From: Ilex aquifolium
Lineage: Eukaryota; Streptophyta; Magnoliopsida; Aquifoliales; Aquifoliaceae
Assembly (NCBI GenBank): GCA_951799425.1
Contig: OX637393.1
Coordinates: 248,001 to 312,000, forward strand
Reading direction: 5' to 3'
Length of the DNA: 64,000 bases
Below are positions 14,301 to 33,167 of this stretch, one piece after another. Numbering within the stretch: the stretch's first letter is position 1; every line of letters begins with the position of its first letter. Under the pieces are notes generated by a model, which was given only the letters and a program-made list of their open reading frames with translations, made no database searches and had not been told where the DNA came from. The position numbers and the translations under genes were made by a program.

Positions 14301-17300
14301 AAGAGATATTCACCACCTTCACAAATGGGCAACGTTGTCTACAAGGCTAGTAGGTACCGTACATGGAATATGACATAGGAAACCAAAAAAGAGAAAAGAA
14401 TGAGGATGAAAACACAAGATGGTTTGGTAGGTAGGTACTTGTTTCTTTTTCTTTAAAAAGACCAAACAACAAACAAACATTTAGGAGTCAGCAAGAAAAA
14501 TATGTAAAGGTGTTCTGATTTCCATGGGTAATTTAATGTGGATAATTTTGGCTCACCATTTGATCAGGAGATGCAGCACTGAAAATAAGAAATCCAAAAT
14601 TTTCTTGCTTGTCAAGAGTCAAGAGACAATTCCAGGAAACATTGGTCGCACCCAACCATACAGGTATGAGTGAGTGAGTGAGTATTCCAGAGGCCAGAGG
14701 GTCCCTCGACTCAAAATGGAATGTTATTTTCCAAAGCTTTGCGCATTTTGCTCCGTGTATCTCAACTGAACCACTCATGAAATAGATCCATATTTAAAAT
14801 TCAGCCAAATTACACTTTTTATCTTTAAAGATTTAAAAAAATTTATTTTCTATCATCAAAAATTAATTTTTTTTATATTGTACTACCCTTAATAGATTAA
14901 AAGTCAGTTCGCTTCTGTTGCTCATTTTGTCAAAAACTATCCCATTGACGGTGACAAAAGAGCAATGAATTGGATAGCCTCACACGGGCCCTACTAAATT
15001 TTTGTCTATAAATATATATATATATTTTACTTATCGTAATTTATATTTTTTTAATTATTTAAAAAATATTTTTCTTAATTTTTGTGATGCAAAATTATTG
15101 TCATGAAAAAATAATTACAACTTGCTTGAGAGAGATAGAGAAACCATCGAATCTGTCAGGATTGCAACAAACAAGAAATACATACAGTCCATATATAAAA
15201 GGTCCAACAAGTATATAAACAATATATACCTCAAAAGATATTCACCACTTTCACAAATGGGCAACGTTGTTGATGATGCACAAAATCGTCTTTGGCAAGA
15301 TCAACAGTCAAGTATGAATAATGATGCAATTAACGAGTAATTAATGAGCAATCAACGGCAATCAATGAATCAAAACCATAAACAGAGAATTAACACAAGG
15401 ATTTATAGTGGTTCGGTCTCGGATGACCTACGTCCACTTTCGGGAACGGCAGCGGTGGCTTGGTGTTCTTTATTGATGAATAATGGTACTCCGGAGAGTT
15501 ACAATGTATTGTGGGAGAGAGACTTGGTGTAGAGAGGCAAAGCTCTCAGTGGAGAAAAGGAGAGAGGCTTGGTGTAGAGGTCTCAATGAGGTGTGGTATG
15601 TGTAAATCACAAGATGCCTCTCCAAGTGGAGAGAGCTTACATTATATAGGTTCACTAAGGTGGTGAGCTAAGGCGGTCACCACTATTTTGGTAAGTGTAG
15701 TTATGGTAGGATTCCACCACTTTGGTAAGTACAAGTATGGTAGGATTTGATCTCCGGTGTGTATCCCGATATTTTCTCCCTCGTGTCCCTATTCCGTCGG
15801 AGGAGGCTCTGAGCTGGACTAGGCTTGGAATGGGCTAGGCTTGAGTCGGAGGAGGCCTTCATGGAGTAAGGAGACAAGGGAGGAGGAGATCAAGGCAGGA
15901 GGAGATCAAGGGGCAGGCGCCCCCTTGGGCTCGGCCTTAGGTCCTTTGTCCCTTGTATTGGCTTGGGGCCATAATTACCTTTATGCCCTCCGTATTGTTT
16001 TACGATCGCCTAATTCCCTTTATGCCCTCCGTATTGGTTTACGGCCCAGCTCCGAATAGTATCTCATTTGGGCTTTCTCGGTCTGTTCAGGTTGGGCTTG
16101 ATCCAGTCAAATTTGGACTCGTCAGTTGTCTACAATGCTAGTAGGTACCGTACATGGAATATGGCATAGGAAACTAAAAAAGAGAAGAGAAAGGGGATGA
16201 AAACACAAGATGGTTTGGTAGGTAGGTACTTGTTTCTTTTTCTTTAAAAAGACCAAACAACAAAAAAATATTTAGCAGTCAGCAAGAAAAATATGTAAAG
16301 GTGTTCCGATTTAATGTGGGTAATTTTGGCTCATCATTTGATGAGGAGATGCAGCACTGAAAATAAGAAATCCAAAATTTTCTTGTTTGTCAAGAGTCGA
16401 GAAACAATTGCGGGAAACATTGGTCGTACCCAACCATCCAGGTATGAGTGAGTGAATGAGTATTCCAGAGGCTAGAGGGTCCCTCAACTCAAAATGGAAT
16501 ATTATTTTCCAAAGCTTTGCGCGTTTTGTTCCTTGTCTATCAACTGAACCACTCATGAAATAGATCCATATTTAAAATTCGGCCAAATTACATTTTTTGT
16601 CTTTAAAGATTTAAAAATTTTTATTTTCAATCATCAAAAATTAATTTTTTTAGATTGTACTACCCTTAATAGATTAAAAGCCCGTTCGCTTCTATTGCTC
16701 ATTTCGTTAAAAACTATCCCAACAAAAGAGCAACGAATTGGGCGGCCTCACACGGGTCCTACTAAATTTTTGTGTATAAATATATATATATTTAATTATC
16801 ATAATTTAAATTTATTTAAATATTTAAAGATTATTTTTCTTTGTTTTTGAGATGCAAAATTATTGTCATGAAAGAATAATTACAGCTTGCTTGAGATAGA
16901 GAGAAACCATGGAATCTGTCAGGATTGCAACAAACAAGAAATACATATAGTCCATATATACAAGATCCAACAAGTATCGAAACAATATATACCTCAAAAG
17001 ATATTCACCACTTTCGTAAATGGGCAACGTTGTCTACAATGCTAGTAGGTACCGTATATGAAATATGGCATAGGAAACCAAAAAAGAGAAGAGAAAGGGG
17101 ATGAAAGCACAAGGTGGTTTGGTAGGTAGGTACTTGTTTCTTTTTCTTTAAAAAGGCCAAACAACAAACAAATATTTAGCAATCAGCAAGAAAAATATGT
17201 AAAAGTGTTCCGATTTTCATGGGTAATTTAATGTGGGTAATTTTGGCTCATCATTTGATGAGGATATGCAGCACTGAAAATAAAAAATCCAAAATTTTAT

Positions 17301-18525
17301 TGCTTGTCAAGAGTCGAGAGACAATTGCGGGAAACATTGGCCGCACCCAACCATCCAAGTATGAGTGAGTGAGTGAGTGAGTATTCTAGTGGCCAGAGGG
17401 TCCCTCGACTCAAAATGGAATGTTATCCTCCAAAGCTTTGCGCGTTTTGCTCCTTGTATCTCAACTGAACCACTCATGAAATAGATCCATATTTAAAATT
17501 TGGCCAAATTACACTTTTTTTCTTTAAAGATTTAAAATTTTTTATTTTGTATCATCAAAAATTAAATTTTTTATATTGTACTATCCTTAATGGATTAAAA
17601 GACAGTTCGCTTATGTTGCTCATTTCGTCAAAAACTATCCCTTTCTCGGTGACAAAAGAGCAACGAATTGGGCGGTCTCACACGGGCCCTACTAAATTTT
17701 TGTGTATAAATATATATAGATTTAATTATCATAGTTTAAATTTTTTTAATTATTTAAAAATTATTTTTCTTTGTTGTTGAGATGCAAAATTATTGTCATG
17801 AAAGAATAATTACAGCTTGCTTGAGAGAGAGAGAGAGAGAAACCGTGGAATCTGTCAGGATTGTAACAAACAAGAAATACATACAGTCCAGATATAAAAG
17901 GTCCAACAAGTATATCAACAATATATACCTCAAAAAATATTCACCACTTTCACAATTGGGCAATATTGTCTACAATGCTAGTAGATACTGTACATGGAAT
18001 ATGTCATAGAAACCCAAAAAAGAGAAGAGAATGGGGATGGGGATGAAAACACAAGATGGTTTGGTAGGTAGGTACTTGTTTCTTTTTCTTTAAAAAGACC
18101 AAACAACAAACAAACATTTAACAGTCAACAAGAAAAACATGTAAATGTGTTCCGATTTCCATGGGTAATTTAATGTGGGTAATTTTGGCTCATCATTTGA
18201 TGAGGAGATGCAGCACTGAAAATAAGAAATCCAAAATTTTCTTTCTTTGTCAAGAGTCGAGAGACAATTGCGGGAAACATTGGCCGCACCCAACCATCCA
18301 GGTATGATTGCGTGAGTGAGTATTCCAAAGGCCAGAGGGTCCCTCGACTCAAAATGGAATGTTATTTTCCAAAGCTTTGCGCGTTTTATTCCTTGTATCT
18401 CAACTGAACCACTCATGAAATAAATTCATATTTAAAATTCGGCAAAATTACACTTTTTATCTTTAAAGATTTAAAAAAATTTATTTTGTATCATCAAAAA
18501 TTAAATTTTTTATATTGTACTACCC
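11384..18525. repeat. Tandem array, about seven copies of a ~0.93-kb unit
   Basis: Taking GAGATGCAAAA as register, units start at 12292, 13218, 14142, 15084 (GTGATGC variant), 16849 and 17779. A first copy begins at about 11384 and the last stops short at about 18525. Spacings are 926, 924, 942, 1765 (about 906 without a nested LTR) and 930 bp. Copies look roughly 90% or more alike by eye. Each unit holds a GA microsatellite, a ~54-codon plus-strand frame (start MESVRIATNKKYIQ), an 81-codon minus-strand frame (start MSGSVEIQGAK) and a very AT-rich segment with TATAAATATATAT. The minus frame is intact at 12673-12918, 13598-13843, 14533-14778 and 16311-16556, and broken in copies 1, 6 and 7. 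I recognise neither frame and see no transposon termini on the unit. Confidence 0.95.
15271..16124. mobile_element. Solo LTR nested in array copy 5
   Basis: An 854-bp block interrupts the fifth unit. It begins TGATGATGCAC and ends GACTCGTCA, giving TG...CA termini with short imperfect inverted ends. It is flanked by a perfect 5-bp duplication GTTGT (15266-15270 and 16125-16129). Removing the block and one GTTGT restores the unit sequence seen in the other copies. The motif TATAGTGGTTCGG near 15408 is common in plant LTRs. There is no internal domain, primer site or second LTR, so it is a solo LTR left by recombination. It inserted after the array had formed. Confidence 0.9.
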
Positions 18526-19401
18526 ATTTTATCATGTGTTTATTCAATAAACGAATCATGTGTTCAAACGAATGTAAAAATATTGTAAATCTATTATTTA
18601 TACTATAATAAATATGAAAAAGATATAATTATATACCTCTAACCATCAATGAATGAATTTGAAAAAAAACACATACTTTAATCCTCAGTTTAATGAAACC
18701 CTAACACGTTTGTTTTGATTTCCATAAGTTAATCCTTCACGATTTAACCCTTTCTTCCTCATTATCTTTTCCTCAAAGTTTCATTGTCTTGTCCGAAACC
18801 TAATCCAGCCTACGCAGACTAAGCATGGTTTGATTCTTTAATAGATGAAGTTAACAACATTAATTACACTTTGGTCTCCTATTTCATATGCTAGTTATAT
18901 TTTGGGAGGTGATTTGGATGCGCACCATAACCGCTTCATGCATGGCATCTTCACCATCACTTCTAAATAAACTCCGGGCTGCCGCTATAGTATACCAGGG
19001 GCCAGGGCAGTGATTAGATACAATTCGAATGATTGTCTTTGCATTAAACCATTACAATACAAGGGATCGAAATAGTTTGCTGATCCGCCTCACAATCATG
19101 TATTCACATCTATCTAGCGGCCGGCTGGATATGGTCGGGTGTGGAGGCACACTTCAGACTTGGTGACATACGAGGTAGTTAGGTTGACATGAAGGTGTGA
19201 TTTGCAGAACATATATAGTTTCTCAACGGAGGAACAAATATAGAAACATTAAGGTAACACATTGGGCAGGGCAGACACGTATTTCTGATGAGGAACTTTT
19301 GATACGTTCTTCTTGTTGGAGAAAAAAGAAATAATGAACAGCCACATAATTGCACAACAGGCAGCAGCTGAGACAACACGCACAACAGACCAATTTCAGT
19401 T
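18526..19401. other. Intergenic and AACT 3' flank
   Basis: Unique-looking AT-rich sequence between the array edge and the last AACT exon. It probably contains the AACT 3' UTR (about 19180-19401). No gene seen. Confidence 0.5.
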
Positions 19402-24788
<5,387 letters not shown>

Positions 24789-25152
24789 GGAACTCTCCAA
24801 ATAATCTGAAAGAAAACTAGTCAGACAGACAGACAGACGTATTTACTGAGGACAGTGACGTTGATAAAAACAAAGAAAATTGGATAAGATCAAACCTAAA
24901 ACAATTTTGAGAACTGGGCTGTTTAGTGATAATAAGGCCAGAAAGTTACTGGTCAACTCAACCAACGATAACACAGCAAGAAACCTAGAGAATACCTTGA
25001 GATTTTGTGGAGATTTTGGACAGACGGCACCCCACTCAAGTACACCACTGATCGGATCCTGTTATTCTTACTCCTGCTGTTTCTCCGGGGTTGCGTGTGT
25101 GTCGGTGAGAGAGAGAAAAAGCTTTTAACTCCAAACGCTCTGTTCAAGTACA

Positions 25153-25162
25153 CTATAAATAG
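25153..25162 (-). promoter_or_regulatory. Putative TATA box of AACT
   Basis: CTATTTATAG on the minus strand lies about 365 bp before the ATG. It is followed by a CT-rich leader (about 25088-25128) and, further on, the 5'-UTR intron acceptor at 24806. Confidence 0.5.
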
Positions 25163-26409
25163 AAGAGCGGTAAGTGCCCAACCGGAAAGCGAGCGAAGGA
25201 ACGCGACGCGAGGAGTTGTTGTCACTGACGTTGCACAAAGATAGAGATATGGAGTGGCGAGTCCAAATTATTGAAAAAAGTCGCAACTTTTTCCCGGACT
25301 TGGATGGATAGGAATAGGAGGATGGAGGCGGAGGCGGAGGCGGAGGATCAGTTGCAAATGTCATGTTTTTTATCAATCAATGTTATGTTATGCCCGTAAC
25401 TCCAGCACCTCACTATTAATTCAATAATAATTATGATCTATCATATTATCAAATAAGATTATTAAATTAAATACACAAAATATTTTCCTAAGCAATAAAC
25501 CTCACTACAAAATAATATAATGACGTATATTTTTTTAATGTTTTCAAATATTCTTGTACTAGGATAGAAAATCTCATTGGAGTTGTTAAAAAAAAATTAG
25601 TGTCTATATAAATTTTTTATTAAAAATACTCTAAAATATGGAATACTATTCTTCCACCAGCTCCAGCCAAGTTGAGTAGTTGGCACTTGGTACCCATTTC
25701 TTATTACCTTATCTCATGGGTTTATCTGTTTTTGTGATTGGGAATGAGGTAATATAACTGATTAGTACAGCTACTGCTACTGCTACTGCTACTGCACTCC
25801 TTTAATTATCAAGAGATCAAAATTTTCTGCCAACATTATGCCACAATGGTGGTCAGCACCAACTTTACTTTTCCAAAAAACCCACATGTACACCTCTTAC
25901 CTCTCTCTTACAGCAACATGGCTTTTGTCTTTTAAAGCTTTGGTGATCCCACTCCCACAAGAACAAACAAGATCACTTATAATCAATTCTTCAAAAGAGG
26001 GGGAGGAAAGATGTCCTGAACAGGAGGCTAAACTCTAAGTATAGGTAAAACAGTGATAGCACAATGACCAAGGAAAAGCCATAAGATGTAACACACAAAT
26101 AAATGCAGTGCCAAATAACTGTCATCGGTCCAGATATGATTAAACGTTAATGTCTACCACTACACAACATTCATATTACACCCTGCAAACATGGGATCAA
26201 ATTCCACCCCAGTTAAATACAATTACAACACTCAACTTCCTACTTCAACCACTTAGAAACACAACCACAATGCTAAGCAACCTTTGTGATCTTTTCAACT
26301 CCGACATACATGATAATAAGGTGCGTGGGGAGAGTGGGATACTATGCTTCGGATACAAACTTTTATCCAACATTTGAGAAGCCTATGCTCATCAAACCTT
26401 AATTCTACA
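25163..26409. other. AACT promoter and CAR 3' flank
   Basis: Intergenic. Contains (GGAGGC)n-type repeats at 25324-25346 and a (CTACTG)n hexamer repeat at 25771-25795. The part next to 26410 should be the 3' UTR of the C2-domain gene. No gene seen. Confidence 0.6.
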
Positions 26410-29400
26410 CTACTTCGATGAAGCAACAGAAGGATTGGTTAATTTGATCATTAATTGTATCTCCCCAGACTCCACTCCGTTAAGCCTCAACCAAACATCC
26501 TGCACCACCTCACCATTTACCCAAGTAATGGAGCTATCCATTGCAAGACAGTTGTCACTCTCTGGGATAACCTTCCTTAACGTCGTTCCTTCAGTAGCAA
26601 CCCCAAGGATCTGCCTCAATCTAGTTGCAGTGACTAATGGTTGAAGGCTGAGGTGCGCATGCCCCATCTTGTCATCTGCCTTGAAACGGTCTTTATCAAA
26701 CACTTCCTGTTGAACAAGAAATTTCGTCAGATGACATTGATTGATAAGAATGTAAACATTCCAATCATTAACATCATCGATATGACTTCATCTGCAGTGT
26801 AATTTGAAGTTCTAAATCTCAAGCACTACCTTATGTGCCATAGACAAACTAATTACCTATATAATAAAAGAAGCAGCTCCTCAAAACATATGCCCACAAA
26901 CTCAAACAACCGCCCAGATGGTTTGGATCCAATGGCTGATCTTACAACTTATATTTTAACCTTGGGTAATTTAAAATTGGGACTTAGGGAGGCCGGTACC
27001 TCTCAAAAAACTTAATAAGATAAAAGTACATTTTTAAAATAATTGGGATAGAAGTACATGTGCTAAAAAAAAGTCATAAAAGCCCTTTTACCCCTACCAT
27101 AAATAGTGCATACCTAATTGAATGTGAGACTTTCAAGATTAGAATGTGAGACTTTCAAGATTCCTTTTGATATTTGTGTATCATTTGAATTTTGAAAATT
27201 CATATATATATATATATATATATAGAGGGAGTCGAAAAAGAGAGACACAATATAAATTGTCATGCAAACAGTGTCACCAAAGAGAAACACGATATAATGA
27301 CAATGGGGGCCCAATCAGTGGCATCATGTAATGCCCCCTTCATAGTGCCCAAACAATGTCAGTAAAGAGTGACAACAGTAGATTGTACCTAAATGATGAC
27401 AATATATATTTTGCCCACTCAAAGAGTTGCACCTAAAGAGGGAGTCGAAAAATTGTCATGCAAACAGTGTCACCAAAGAGAGACACGATATATATATATA
27501 TATATATGAAATTTCAAAATTCAAATGATACACAAATATCAAAAGGAATCTTGAAAGTCTCACATTCAATTAAATATGCACTATTTATGGTAGGGGTAAT
27601 TATGGAATACAATTTAGAAAGAATTTGAAAATATTTTAAAATGTATACTTATTGACAACTATTTGATGAAAGAGAGGACTTAAAGGAGGATAAGTTTGGA
27701 GGTGGTACTTAAAGCCAAATAACTTTTGAAAAAGGTACTCACATCTCATTATCTCTTTAAAATTTATACTTTAAACTATGTACATAATTTCTTTTGGTCC
27801 TTGAAATTCCAATTTAAACAATTACACCTTTAAAGTTTTAACCGAGTTTCAATCTAGTCCTTCTATCTAGATTTATTAATTTGTTCCGACATAAAGACGT
27901 CATAAAACTTGCTCATAAGGGTATATTTGTCCAGCAAAAAATATCTCTCTCACATACATTAATATTTCTCTTATTTTCCAAATCAGATGAAATAAAATAA
28001 GATTTTATAGCCTACACATAAAAGATTTTATCCAAGTCATGTGTTAGTCACACAAGGTCATTTCGTTATTATAAATTGGTGAATTTGATGTAAAGACTAC
28101 ATTGAAACACAATTAAAATTCTAAGGATTTCATTGTTGCAATTGGAATTTCAAGGACCAAATAAGATTTTACTCAGGTCACCTCCTTGCTTTATCAAATC
28201 CACTATCAGCAAATGTGTACAAGGTTCTGAACATCTTATTGACTATACTTAGCCAATATGACAAACTAGGGTCTAATCAACTGACAATGGAGGGTCTTTT
28301 GAACATTATAAAAAGTAAAAAATTGAACTCCACCACCAATCACAATAAAGAAAGTTTTTCCTAGTAGCTGACCAAATTAGGCAAGGAATATGCCTTTTAT
28401 GTATGAGATGACTTGGCTTAGACTGGACTTCTAAATATCATGATGGAGACATTCCAAAATCTAACCTGAGTTATATTGATTCATTCAAGATCAAGAACTC
28501 CAGAGCAAAACATGAACAAAGGCCCCAGATGGATGGCCAATGTTTTGTAAAACCAATTTCATTAAGAGCAATGGTGGAAATGAGATGAATATTCCCTGGA
28601 AAATATGGAAAAAACAAGAAGAACCTCCATTGGACCAGCATGGAGAGACAAACCCCAACTGTTATCATTGCACAAAATGATCACTGTGCAGTAATATCAG
28701 TCTTAAGTTCTTCTGACTATTGAGAATATTTAAATCAGTAAATAGAATGCTGAAATGCCGTTTGCTACCCCTTCTGATCATTGCGCATACAATAGAATCC
28801 CAATAACAGGACATGAAGATGCCCATCCATTTCTCTTCATTAGCATGCTACTTTATCAATTCAATGTAATGGCAGGAATATGGCGGCACCAAACAAATTA
28901 AATAGTAAAGATCATGCTTCTGCCTACAGGGCATTCAACCAATTCATGATTGGGAAAAACCTCGACTTATAGACACAATTGACCAAATCATAAGCATAAA
29001 TTAAATTGCCTGAGCTTTCATCTCAAATTTCAATATTCAAGAAACAAGAATCAAAATTTCGTTTCGGTACATTGTTTTAGTTATCTAAAAAACAGGAATG
29101 TTTTGGAAATAAATAAAAAAATTGGGAATTTATTTCCAACGCATTCCGAATGATTGGTCGAAATTTACTATAACATCTTAAAACATATCAAAACATTCTG
29201 AAACATTGGTAAAACATACCGAATTGAAACATTTCAAAGCATCTCGAAATATTAGAATTTCAATTTAATCACTGATTCATTTAGGTCTCTTGAGAAACGG
29301 AAACGTTTCAGCTGTTTCAACCGCTTTGAAATGAAATTTTAATTCTTGACATAAAAGATCCAAGAAATTTTAACTAAAAACTACAAAAACTATTACAAAA

Positions 29401-30319
29401 ACAAATGTTTTACTAGAAAGAGAAAACATAAGGATCAAAAAGAGACTGCAAAAGCATAAAAGACGCAAAGGATATAATGAACTGAATATCTGAGAACTTT
29501 GAATTCAAAAACTTACCAACTTGAGAACTTCAATAGGTTCTGTGAGGGAGAAACTCAATTCTTCATTCCAAAAGGGATTAAGGCAACGGTTTATAACCTT
29601 GGTCTTTGATGTCTGCTACAAGAGATGTCAGTGAAGTTACTTTAATGTTTGGAGTAGAAATTCCCAAATCCCACAAACCAATGAAAAAATTGGTAAAGAA
29701 ACCCAAAAGGGGGATTAAAGGCCTAGGTACCCTAGCACAATATGAGTTAGTCACTTGTAAGATTGAGAGACAAGGTAACATTGGAACTTTATCATATAGT
29801 TACCATAACAGACAGAGAATCGACAATGTAACATGATATCTGGAAAATAAAACCGGACGACAAACATAATATCATTTATGACTTAAGATGGCACTATTAG
29901 CAAGCATGTCGCACTGCTAAATATTTTCCCCCAGGAAAGATCCTTCCTTTATCTTTTGATCTTTTTCGTAAAAGGCACACACATGCACCCCCCTCAAAGA
30001 TTGAAAAGCTCCTTCCAAGAGGTTATTGCAGAAGTATTATTTCAGTCACTCTATTTCACATTATTAAGCAACTGTACAGGATCAGCCAACAGAGAACCCA
30101 AAATTGAAAATAAAACCAGGAAAAGAAAAACAAATCTAAGGAAAAAATGTGATAATATTCCACAGACTCTACGAGAAAGGTGAAAAAGAATTGTAAACAA
30201 GATATAACCTGATTTCCCATCTTGAGAATGACATAAGGATCACTCGTCTTGAAGTCCCGAACAACCAACCTTTTCCCTTGCACAACAGTTACTTTTAACA
30301 GTCCCATTGTTTCTGCCAT
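26410..30319 (-). CDS. C2-domain ABA-related (CAR)-type protein
   Basis: Three coding exons, 30319-30209, 29612-29517 and 26706-26410, give 167 residues, the usual size for this plant family. The start MAETMGLLKVTVVQGKRL begins the C2 beta-sandwich directly. Candidate calcium-binding acidic residues are Asp22/Asp27 (RDFKTSDPYV) and Asp73, Asp75, Asp80, Asp81 (VFDKDRFKADDKMG). The insert and C-terminal strand characteristic of CAR proteins (NGEVVQDVWLRLNGVESGEI) are present. Family members bind phospholipid membranes with calcium and recruit partners such as PYR/PYL abscisic-acid receptors. Whether this one does is inference. Intron 2 (2.8 kb) holds at least two MITEs. It lies head-to-tail with AACT, as in Arabidopsis (At5g47710, from memory). 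Confidence 0.93.
27091..27596. mobile_element. MITE with ~115-bp inverted arms in CAR intron 2
   Basis: Terminal inverted repeats start CCCCTACCATAAATAGTGCA and run through matching arms to (AT)n tracts at about 27200-27222 and 27488-27507. It is flanked by TA on both sides, a possible 2-bp duplication as in Tc1/mariner-type MITEs. The left arm has a 22-bp internal duplication. The core holds two direct copies of GAGGGAGTCGAAAAA followed by related sequence. No transposase. Confidence 0.8.
27790..28163. mobile_element. Second MITE in CAR intron 2
   Basis: Inverted ends share TTGGTCCTTGAAATTCCAAT exactly (27794 onward, and its complement near 28140-28160), with weaker pairing further in. No clear target duplication was found and boundaries are approximate. 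The ends resemble widespread Mutator-like plant MITEs. Confidence 0.65.
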
Positions 30320-30363
30320 AATCCACAACTACAAAGGCATCAACCGTAGAAAGAAGCCCAAAG

Positions 30364-31186
30364 CTGCACACCATAAACCCATACAATTCAGAAGGAGATA
30401 CAAAATAAAAAGGCCCCTGCAGAACAATCTAAAACTTGTCAACTAAGAGAAGACATCATAGAAACCAGTTAACAACCATATACCATTAATCTCACTCATA
30501 TTATCTAGCCAAACATAACTGACTCGGAATCTGGAAAAAAAAAGACAAATGCACAATGAAATTAATAATACCAGCAAAAAAAAAAAAAGTTCAATGAATA
30601 AACCACGTTTCTCGAAAATCAAAGCCAGAGTTTAAACGAACATTCTGATTAAGAGAATAGAGATTGAGAGGGGCATCTTTTGAGAACTACATAGTGAAGA
30701 TAATCTGTAACTGTTAGACTTAAAAATTAAGAATCATCAACAAGAGTTCTCGAAGATTGCCAAGTAATCAGAACTAGATCATGAATGCAATTGAACATTT
30801 TTCTAAACAATAGTTTTCTAATTGAAGCACATACCAAGAACACTATGCACCAAATTCAAAGTTATAATTAATCTAAACCCCATTGAGAACACGGCATTAT
30901 ATACACATATACTGGAACAGCTGTACAGCAGGACTGGAGAAATGAACGAGGAAAACGGCAGATTCAGGCATATATACACACACGCACCCCACCACCACCA
31001 CCAACAACAGCAGCAGCTAGCATAATCCACTGTTTTGTGTCCATTTAACTTTCAACGGAAAAAAAAAAACTTACCCAAAACATTTATAACTAAAACAAAA
31101 ACAAGCACAACAGATACCCAGTTAGAAAGAACCAAAAAAACGAAACTTTGAAAAGAAAAACAGAGCGAAATTGGTCATACGCTTAC
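30364..31186 (-). other. Probable 5'-UTR intron of CAR gene
   Basis: On the minus strand a donor GTAAGCG at 31186 and an acceptor TGTGCAG ending at 30364 bracket this interval. They leave a 44-bp leader before the ATG and an upstream exon at about 31187-31260. The interval holds no other gene. Confidence 0.55.
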
Positions 31187-31261
31187 AAATAGTAGTAGCC
31201 CTCTTTTGTTTCGCCTTCGAATCCAACCGTTGAGCTCTGTTTGTTTGTTTGTTTCCTATAT

Positions 31262-33167
31262 CTTTTTTTGTTTCCTATATCATCATCAGCGTAAACTAGA
31301 AAGAAAAAGCAGTGTTGGGTAACCGATTTAACAGTAGTGCCAGCGTTCCAGGTCGCTATGGCTGACGTACCTTAGGTCAGGGATGAAATCGACTGTCCCA
31401 CGCGTCGCTAAGCTTTGGCGTGGTTTGACAACACCAACCGACTTGGTCCACCACATATACAAACAAACAAACCCCATTCATAAAAGTAACGCGTTTGTCC
31501 TGCAGTGACTGGATAGAAAAGTAGGTTAATTACACTTCCCCCTCTCAAACTACAAGATTTGTATTATTTTGCCCTCTTTAACTATCATATTTCTCGTAAT
31601 GTACCTTTAGTTATAGTTATTTGTTTCACATTACCCCATTGACAGAATATTGTTTTATTTTGTCCTCAAACTATGTGATTTTGTTTTAGTCTTGTGCAAC
31701 ACGTTGACATTTTTTGTTCAAGAGATAGTGAACATTTTGTGATTTGAGTAGTGTGAAACCAATTCAAGTAGTAGTTGATAGAGCAACATGAAAAACTCAA
31801 TTGCTTAAAAGGCAAAGTGAGATAAAGTTCATAGTTTAGGGTGCAATGTATAATTAACTCAGAAAGTTTAACAATTTTATCATTTTTAAGTTTTATGGAT
31901 TAATTTTTATCCAACCACCAATCCTCTTCCAAAAGCTTTAGCAATATTAGCAAGCTAGTGAGCAATACAAGACAATAAAGTGCCAATAATAACACACTTT
32001 CCGGTGTATGCAACCCAAAAGAAAGGCTATCAGTCTGTTTGGCCTCAATTAGATGCGAGATTTTGACTGTTGAATTTTGTCCGATATACTTTAAAGTTAA
32101 GGGATTTGAATCTATACCGTGCACACTACTTCCAAGTGGGTGATAGGTATTTGTGCGACTTCAATGCAGTAGAATGCTCAGTCAATTAATTTTTCTTGCA
32201 AGTTAGTTTTATTTCTCCCGTGAAAGACTTGTTTCCAAGAAGTCTTCTCTCAAGTTCTCTGGTGAAGCAAGTAAGTCTCTGCAATATTGGAATTACCCTC
32301 GACTTAATGCCACGGCCTCACTAGTAGGTGTGGAAGTAGACCTTGAATAAAGTTCCAAAACCATATCAAACATTAGCAAACCCACAAGGTGGCCCATTCA
32401 ACCTCAATTATGTAATAAGGTGACCCATTCAACCTCAATTTTTTTTTGAGTACTGGGAAAAAACAAAGTATTACTTAGAGTGACCCACACGGATTACAGA
32501 TATTCCACAGTTGAATAATTGATTTGCTTAAGAAAAATACATGCTTGTTTAGTGACTTTATCGATACCTGTTAGGCCAAGGCTGACTGGTGGAATACTAC
32601 TCTAGCTACTAAGCCAATTTAGCCAAGAAGAAGGAACTTTAAAGCTAGAAAGTTCAGAACACAGCATATAACACCCCCAACACTAATGTCGCATGTTGAA
32701 CGCTAACGTTACATGTCCATGATTTCCACAATAAAACCCCTGATTTTCTTGAGCACTGTAAAGATGCAATGCATACTGACGTGCAACTCAATGGACTAGA
32801 ATATCGAAACACATTGATGGGCTAATAATATACAAATGAAGAAGCTAAGCTGAATACCTCCGAGCCACACTACATTGTACGTTAATTATAGCTGTACAAT
32901 GAATCAAACGGCTGAACAACCCATGGACCTTTAAACTTAACCATACACCAATACAACAGACTGCACATACATTCTAGCACAGTGAGAAAGCATGTTGTTA
33001 TCCTACATACTACACTTTTCCCAGGGCAACTGCACCTCATGGTTTATTAGTGTTAACTGTCAAAAGGCAATATCTTCTTCACAGTCAGCTTTCCTGGACT
33101 ATACCAACTTGACAAGATGAACTGGGATGTAACATTTTTGTCGCAGCTCTGTATTTTTTATGCAAAT
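31262..33167. other. CAR promoter to PDS5 3' flank
   Basis: Intergenic AT-rich sequence. It contains the CAR promoter on the left, a MITE-like block at about 31525-31858, and the PDS5 3' UTR on the right. No coding region supported. Confidence 0.55.
31525..31858. mobile_element. MITE-like inverted-repeat block
   Basis: The left end GTTAATTACACTTCCCCCT and the reversed right end GTTAATTATACATTGCACCC match imperfectly over about 30 bp, followed by paired AAACTA. The ends resemble abundant plant MITEs, but I found no convincing target duplication. Confidence 0.45.
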
